Assembly: GCA_902544085.1 (NCBI GenBank)
Contig: CACCAP010000007.1
Location: 1-64,000, forward strand
Source: an uncultured Bacteroidota bacterium
Lineage (GTDB): Bacteria > Bacteroidota > Bacteroidia > Flavobacteriales > Flavobacteriaceae
Direction: 5' to 3'
Length of the DNA stretch: 64,000 nt
Within the stretch, counting starts at the first letter, position 1, and each line of letters begins with the position of its first letter. Shown piece by piece: positions 62,374 to 64,000 of this stretch. The notes beneath the pieces are model-generated. The model was not told the DNA's origin and searched no databases. It saw nothing but the letters and a program-made list of their open reading frames with translations. Both the position numbers and the translations under genes were made by a program.

Positions 62374-64000
62374 TTAAAACCATCGACGAGTAAATAATTT
62401 TGCCAAATTTTGATAATCCAAAGTTAAAACAAACCTGATATCTTTTAAATAATTAGGCTCATTAGGGTGAAATCCCCTTGAAGATTGAATGGGCAAATAA
62501 AACTCCAAATAATCTTCAATAAAATTTAAGCGAAGTCCAGTATCATAGCCGTTTTGTAGACTAACGTTTTTATTTTTAAATAAACCAAAATCAGCATATA
62601 ACTCAAGCCATTTCCAAATCGTTATACCAGTATTAAGGACAATTAAAAAATCGTTAGCATAATCAGGGTTAATTCTTGATTTAAAAGCACCATCTTGACG
62701 AACATATTGTTGTGATAAAAAGCCACTTGACTCAGATCTAGCTAAAAGAGAATTATTTAAAAGGAAATCAGAAGATTTATGAATATTAAAATTGATTTGA
62801 TCATTACTTATATTATTTTTTAAAAATTTACCCCCAAAAATTCTGATACTGAATTGTTTGTAATCTGAGAAATAATCTCTGTAATATAATGTTATTGAGT
62901 TTTTTATAAAATCCCCACTAAATTGAATATTATAATTTAAAGATTTAGTTTTTTTTGCCCCAGGGTTCGCCTTTGTCAAACTTAGGCTATAAACATTATT
63001 GATTCTCTCATTTTGGCTTATATCTGGTCTATCAATAAAATAATACCTCAAATGCAGACTCGTAAATTTATTTGACTTTATATCAGAATCTCTTTTGAGG
63101 AATAAAACAGACGGTGTAAATTTTTTGTACCTAAAATTTTCATCATAATGAAAACTGGATGCTGATAAAAAATAATTAAAACTGATATTTTTTTTAATAA
63201 AATCTCTGTAACTAAAGCTTATTGAACCTGCTAGTTTATTTTTTTTTAAACCAAAATAGGGTGAGAGCATGTAGGTGAAAGGTTTTGAAATTGGAGACCT
63301 GTTGGTAAAAGTCAATCCTGGCAATAAACCATCATAAAAATTATAGCCAAGTTGTGGTCTGTAATATATTTGATTTTCTGATGTTGATTCAATGTCTGTA
63401 TAAAAACGTAGCTTAGTTTTTTTTCTTTTTCGAACAAAATTTATGTCGTTGTTTTTGGAATTAATGTCTACAAGTAAATTTTCAGGATCTATAATTATTT
63501 TTTTTAGATCATTTTCATGGGACAAGTGGATTTCATCTTTGTAAAGCAAGTTAAAAATTGAGTCGTTTTTAAATACTTTTTTTATAGGGATAGGAATTTG
63601 TATTTTTTCTTTTGATTTATTTAGAATTGATATTTTATTGTTATTGATTTCAATTTTATAATCCAATGACTCTGAAAAATTTATATAATGATCAAAAAAC
63701 CAATCTAAATTTTCATTTGTATTCCTTTTAAACACATCTTTTAATTGATCATTATTGTTGAATGATAATTTGTTATTTAATAAAATCTTAAAAGTTTTAT
63801 GTATTAAATCCTTATCATATAATTCTAACAACTTAAATGCATTCAATGATTTAGCGGGATTAATTAATCTGTAGTTGATTCGGGTAAGATTATTTGATGG
63901 TTCTGATATCTTTTGATCAAGTCTTAATCTTTTTATATAGAGTTGTGAAATATTAAATATTTCACTCAATTTCTTATTTGATATTTGATGGTTTTTGATT
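62374..64000 (-). CDS. C-terminal part of an M1-peptidase-like protein fused to an outer-membrane beta-barrel (cut by window end)
   Basis: The minus-strand reading frame is open from the window edge at 64000 to the stop codon at 62374, about 541 residues; a TTG at 63969 is internal, not the start. The first about 125 visible residues include LKDVFKRNTNENLDWFFDHYINF, the end of an M1 gluzincin-type domain, followed by a beta-sandwich. From about residue 200 the chain consists of alternating amphipathic strands (YRPQLGYNFYDGLLPGLTF, LAGSISFSYRDF, SLNYNIQFSGDF, ADFGLFKN) ending in Phe (TRRWF), typical of an outer-membrane barrel. The zinc-binding HExxH would be upstream of the window. Probably a surface or periplasmic peptidase anchored by its own barrel. 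Confidence 0.75.
   Translation of the reverse strand, partial: IKNHQISNKKLSEIFNISQLYIKRLRLDQKISEPSNNLTRINYRLINPAKSLNAFKLLELYDKDLIHKTFKILLNNKLSFNNNDQLKDVFKRNTNENLDWFFDHYINFSESLDYKIEINNNKISILNKSKEKIQIPIPIKKVFKNDSIFNLLYKDEIHLSHENDLKKIIIDPENLLVDINSKNNDINFVRKRKKTKLRFYTDIESTSENQIYYRPQLGYNFYDGLLPGLTFTNRSPISKPFTYMLSPYFGLKKNKLAGSISFSYRDFIKKNISFNYFLSASSFHYDENFRYKKFTPSVLFLKRDSDIKSNKFTSLHLRYYFIDRPDISQNERINNVYSLSLTKANPGAKKTKSLNYNIQFSGDFIKNSITLYYRDYFSDYKQFSIRIFGGKFLKNNISNDQINFNIHKSSDFLLNNSLLARSESSGFLSQQYVRQDGAFKSRINPDYANDFLIVLNTGITIWKWLELYADFGLFKNKNVSLQNGYDTGLRLNFIEDYLEFYLPIQSSRGFHPNEPNYLKDIRFVLTLDYQNLAKLFTRRWF

Noticed and set aside
62374..63969. Complete gene starting at a TTG at 63969
   Set aside because: The same frame stays open to the window end with peptidase-like sequence before it, so the gene is truncated by the window.

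Overview
The window looks like a piece of chromosome from a low-GC, probably marine member of the Bacteroidota (Flavobacteriales). The evidence is the high A+T content, secreted lipoproteins with short lipobox signals, an almost complete lack of Shine-Dalgarno sequences, repeated copies of the Bacteroidota -7 promoter element TAnnTTTG, and gene neighbourhoods that I recall from Flavobacteriia (ftsK-lolA-lptF-ribB, SAM hydrolase/phoH, HsdR_N/holA, a fused alpha/beta E1 of a 2-oxoacid dehydrogenase). Coding density is very high. No stretch longer than about 300 bases lacks a gene, and most convergent gene pairs overlap at their stop codons.

Left end (1-9181): a polysaccharide-degradation and sugar-acid island. 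A truncated formylglycine sulfatase lipoprotein faces a plus-strand run of seven genes. These are two paralogous beta-helix lipoproteins, an enolase-superfamily sugar-acid dehydratase or cycloisomerase, an aldehyde dehydrogenase, a RhaT-type permease, a KDG-type kinase and a KDPG-type aldolase. Together the last five can import a sugar aldehyde, oxidise it to an aldonate, dehydrate or cycloisomerise it to a 2-keto-3-deoxy sugar acid, phosphorylate that and split it to pyruvate and glyceraldehyde-3-phosphate. The best fit I can offer is 3,6-anhydrogalactose from a sulfated red-algal galactan, but the substrate is inferred.

Middle-left (9170-29047): a secreted hypothetical protein, a guanidino-modifying enzyme paired with ornithine aminotransferase (arginine to ornithine to glutamate semialdehyde), a tRNA-Ser(UGA), a TSUP permease, the minus-strand run nhaC-ftsK-lolA-lptF-ribB (the last a RibBX-like fusion), lpdA, an M20 deacetylase, the plus-strand operon pabB-tilS-dsbD, and a nitroreductase/aldehyde dehydrogenase pair.

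Middle (29152-43056): the valine/isoleucine operon ilvD-ilvB-ilvN-ilvC behind a hairpin plus U-tract leader, a GapN-type glyceraldehyde-3-phosphate dehydrogenase, dnaN, SAM hydrolase, phoH-purC, and the minus-strand run Gfo/Idh oxidoreductase-yggS-DnaQ-like exonuclease-miaA.

Right (43111-64000): pcm, smpB, glyA, a glutaminyl cyclase, the SRP RNA gene, an SDR protein lacking its catalytic Tyr, transaldolase, an ABC-F protein with a degenerate second ATPase, pheT, recG, a UvrD/PcrA helicase, an OmpA-like lipoprotein, a GT2 glycosyltransferase, an HsdR_N nuclease-like protein, holA, the fused E1 dehydrogenase, and the 3' part of an M1-peptidase-like protein ending in an outer-membrane barrel that runs off the window.

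The most notable cross-cutting signal is a set of genes (lpdA, smpB, recG, pheT, mviM-like) in which the start codon lies only 4-5 bases after a perfect TAnnTTTG element. The SRP RNA gene independently calibrates transcription to begin at that distance, so these genes are probably transcribed without a leader.
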